NCBI GenBank assembly: GCA_002707905.1
Contig: PAOF01000034.1
Coordinates: 1 to 8,123 of the forward strand
From: Fidelibacterota bacterium
GTDB lineage: Bacteria > Fidelibacterota > Marinisomatia > Marinisomatales > S15-B10
Length of the DNA stretch: 8,123 bases
Direction of reading: 5' to 3'
The notes beneath the pieces were generated by a model. That model saw nothing but the letters and a program-made list of their open reading frames with translations. It had not been told where the DNA came from and did no database searches. Positions 7,220 through 8,123 of the stretch are shown here, piece after piece (position 1 is the stretch's first letter; each line of letters starts with the position of its first letter). Position numbers and translations under genes: made by a program.

Positions 7220-8123
7220 TTATTTAATAAGAATTTTTTCTTTTTTTCCTCCTTCAGTTAGTTTATAATAATTATTTAAATCAAAATTTATAAAAATTTC
7301 AGGCTCCTTATTATTTAACCAGTTAATCTCAATATAATTTATTTTTGAATCTAACCCTAAACCAATTTGAATTCTTTTATCATTAGATGATAAATAACTA
7401 GAACCAGGGTTAACAAAGAAATATTGGTTTTTTGTTTCTGAATTAACCTTAATTTTTGCTCCAATTGCATCTTTATTTATCGATTTACCCTCTAATATTA
7501 ATCCAATCCAATTATTTTTATTCTTATTTTCATTAATTATTAAAGTTGCAAAGCTATTATTATTTGAGATAATAATATCAGAGTCACCATCATTATCTAT
7601 ATCAGCAAATGCTGCTCCTCTACTTACTTCTTTTTTTCCAATAACAAGACCATATTTTTTTGAATTATCTACAAATTTTCCATCGCCTAGATTTATAAAT
7701 ATTTGTTTTGGCTGTTTATAGAAATAATTAGAGCTAAAATATTTTACGTTTTCATTTATGTGACCATTTACAGTAAAAATATCTAGGTCACCATCTAAAT
7801 CTAAATCTATAAATTTTGTACCCCAACTAAGTAAATCTAAACTTGGTTGACCTAGTCCTGTTGCAAAAGTTACGTCAGAAAAAAAACCATTTTTTTCATT
7901 TTTGTATAAAGTATTTGATTCACCACTAAAATTTGTAACAAACAAATCAAACCAACCATCACTATTATAATCACCTACATCTACTCCCATACCTGCTTCA
8001 GCTTTACCATTTTCATTAAAACCAACACCTAAAAAAAGGCCTTCTTCTAAAAATGTACCATCACCATTATTAATGAACATATGATTCATGACTTTATCAT
8101 TTGCAACATAAATATCTAAATCG
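7220..8123 (-). CDS. FG-GAP/VCBS repeat protein with ASPIC/UnbV domain (CRTAC1-like), 3' part
   Basis: This is the C-terminal 300 residues of a larger repeat protein whose beginning lies beyond the right edge. The frame stays open to base 8123, and the first visible residues, DLDIYVANDKVMNHMF, are a typical repeat. The ATG at 8087-8089 is therefore internal. Calcium-binding-type loops follow: DVGDYNSDGWFD, DLDLDGDLD and DIDNDGDSD, each opening a beta-propeller blade, with FINNGDGTF and FINLGDGKF strands between them. From about base 7515 to 7240 lies an ASPIC/UnbV domain, recognised by GAKIKV, NPGSSYLSSNDKRIQIGLG and a final YYKLTEGG. Such proteins are usually secreted or on the cell surface and are common in marine bacteria. 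Their function is mostly unknown, and binding or adhesion is only assumed. No signal peptide can be judged because the N-terminus is missing. It is the first visible gene of the minus-strand operon. Family confidence is high; no function is assigned. Confidence 0.9.
   Translation of the reverse strand, partial: DLDIYVANDKVMNHMFINNGDGTFLEEGLFLGVGFNENGKAEAGMGVDVGDYNSDGWFDLFVTNFSGESNTLYKNEKNGFFSDVTFATGLGQPSLDLLSWGTKFIDLDLDGDLDIFTVNGHINENVKYFSSNYFYKQPKQIFINLGDGKFVDNSKKYGLVIGKKEVSRGAAFADIDNDGDSDIIISNNNSFATLIINENKNKNNWIGLILEGKSINKDAIGAKIKVNSETKNQYFFVNPGSSYLSSNDKRIQIGLGLDSKINYIEINWLNNKEPEIFINFDLNNYYKLTEGGKKEKILIK

Noticed and set aside
8087..8089. ATG as the start of the FG-GAP protein
   Set aside because: Upstream codons continue a typical repeat (DLDIYVAND) to the window edge, so this Met is internal.
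7220..8123. Repetitive D-x-D-x-D-G stretches as a tandem DNA repeat or toxin-type RTX array
   Set aside because: The repeats are degenerate protein blades spaced tens of residues apart, typical of FG-GAP/VCBS propellers, not RTX nonapeptides or DNA repeats.
1..8123. A hidden defence, mobile or RNA-based system
   Set aside because: All but a few dozen bases are explained by well-known metabolic, transport and repeat-protein genes. No tRNA-like folds, CRISPR repeats, terminal inverted repeats or integrase/transposase segments were seen.

Overview
The window is an ordinary, densely packed piece of a very AT-rich bacterial chromosome. It holds seven protein genes in two blocks that face each other, with almost no intergenic DNA: the largest gap is 18 bases. 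I see no RNA genes, insertion sequences, CRISPR arrays or phage genes. No stretch above 300 bases lacks a gene.

Left block (plus strand, 1-4600): the 3' part of a GHMP-type homoserine kinase (thrB), then threonine synthase (thrC, starting at TTG) and phosphoenolpyruvate carboxylase (ppc). They are separated by only 3 and 2 bases, so they look like one transcript. The block makes metabolic sense. PEP carboxylase makes oxaloacetate, the precursor of aspartate, and ThrB and ThrC carry out the last two steps from aspartate to threonine.

Right block (minus strand, 8123 down to 4603), in order of transcription: the C-terminal part of an FG-GAP/VCBS repeat protein with an ASPIC/UnbV domain (CRTAC1-like, probably exported), a neurotransmitter:sodium symporter (NSS) family amino-acid transporter, a pterin-4a-carbinolamine dehydratase and pyrroline-5-carboxylate reductase (proC). 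Gaps are 9 and 18 bases, and the last two genes overlap by 14 bases. This is probably also one transcript, themed loosely on amino-acid uptake and metabolism. The FG-GAP gene is the odd member. ppc and proC converge, with stop codons only 2 bases apart.

Organism: the strong AT bias, tight packing, sodium-coupled transporter and ASPIC/UnbV protein suggest a free-living, probably marine, heterotroph with a streamlined genome. The homoserine kinase resembles, from memory, those of Bacteroidota and relatives. Most starts lack a Shine-Dalgarno sequence, which also fits that group. A member of the Bacteroidota/Marinimicrobia (SAR406) side is my best guess, but a streamlined proteobacterium is not excluded. 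I found no convincing undescribed system. The points most worth a second look are residue substitutions in the NSS transporter and in PEP carboxylase, and the gene linkages.
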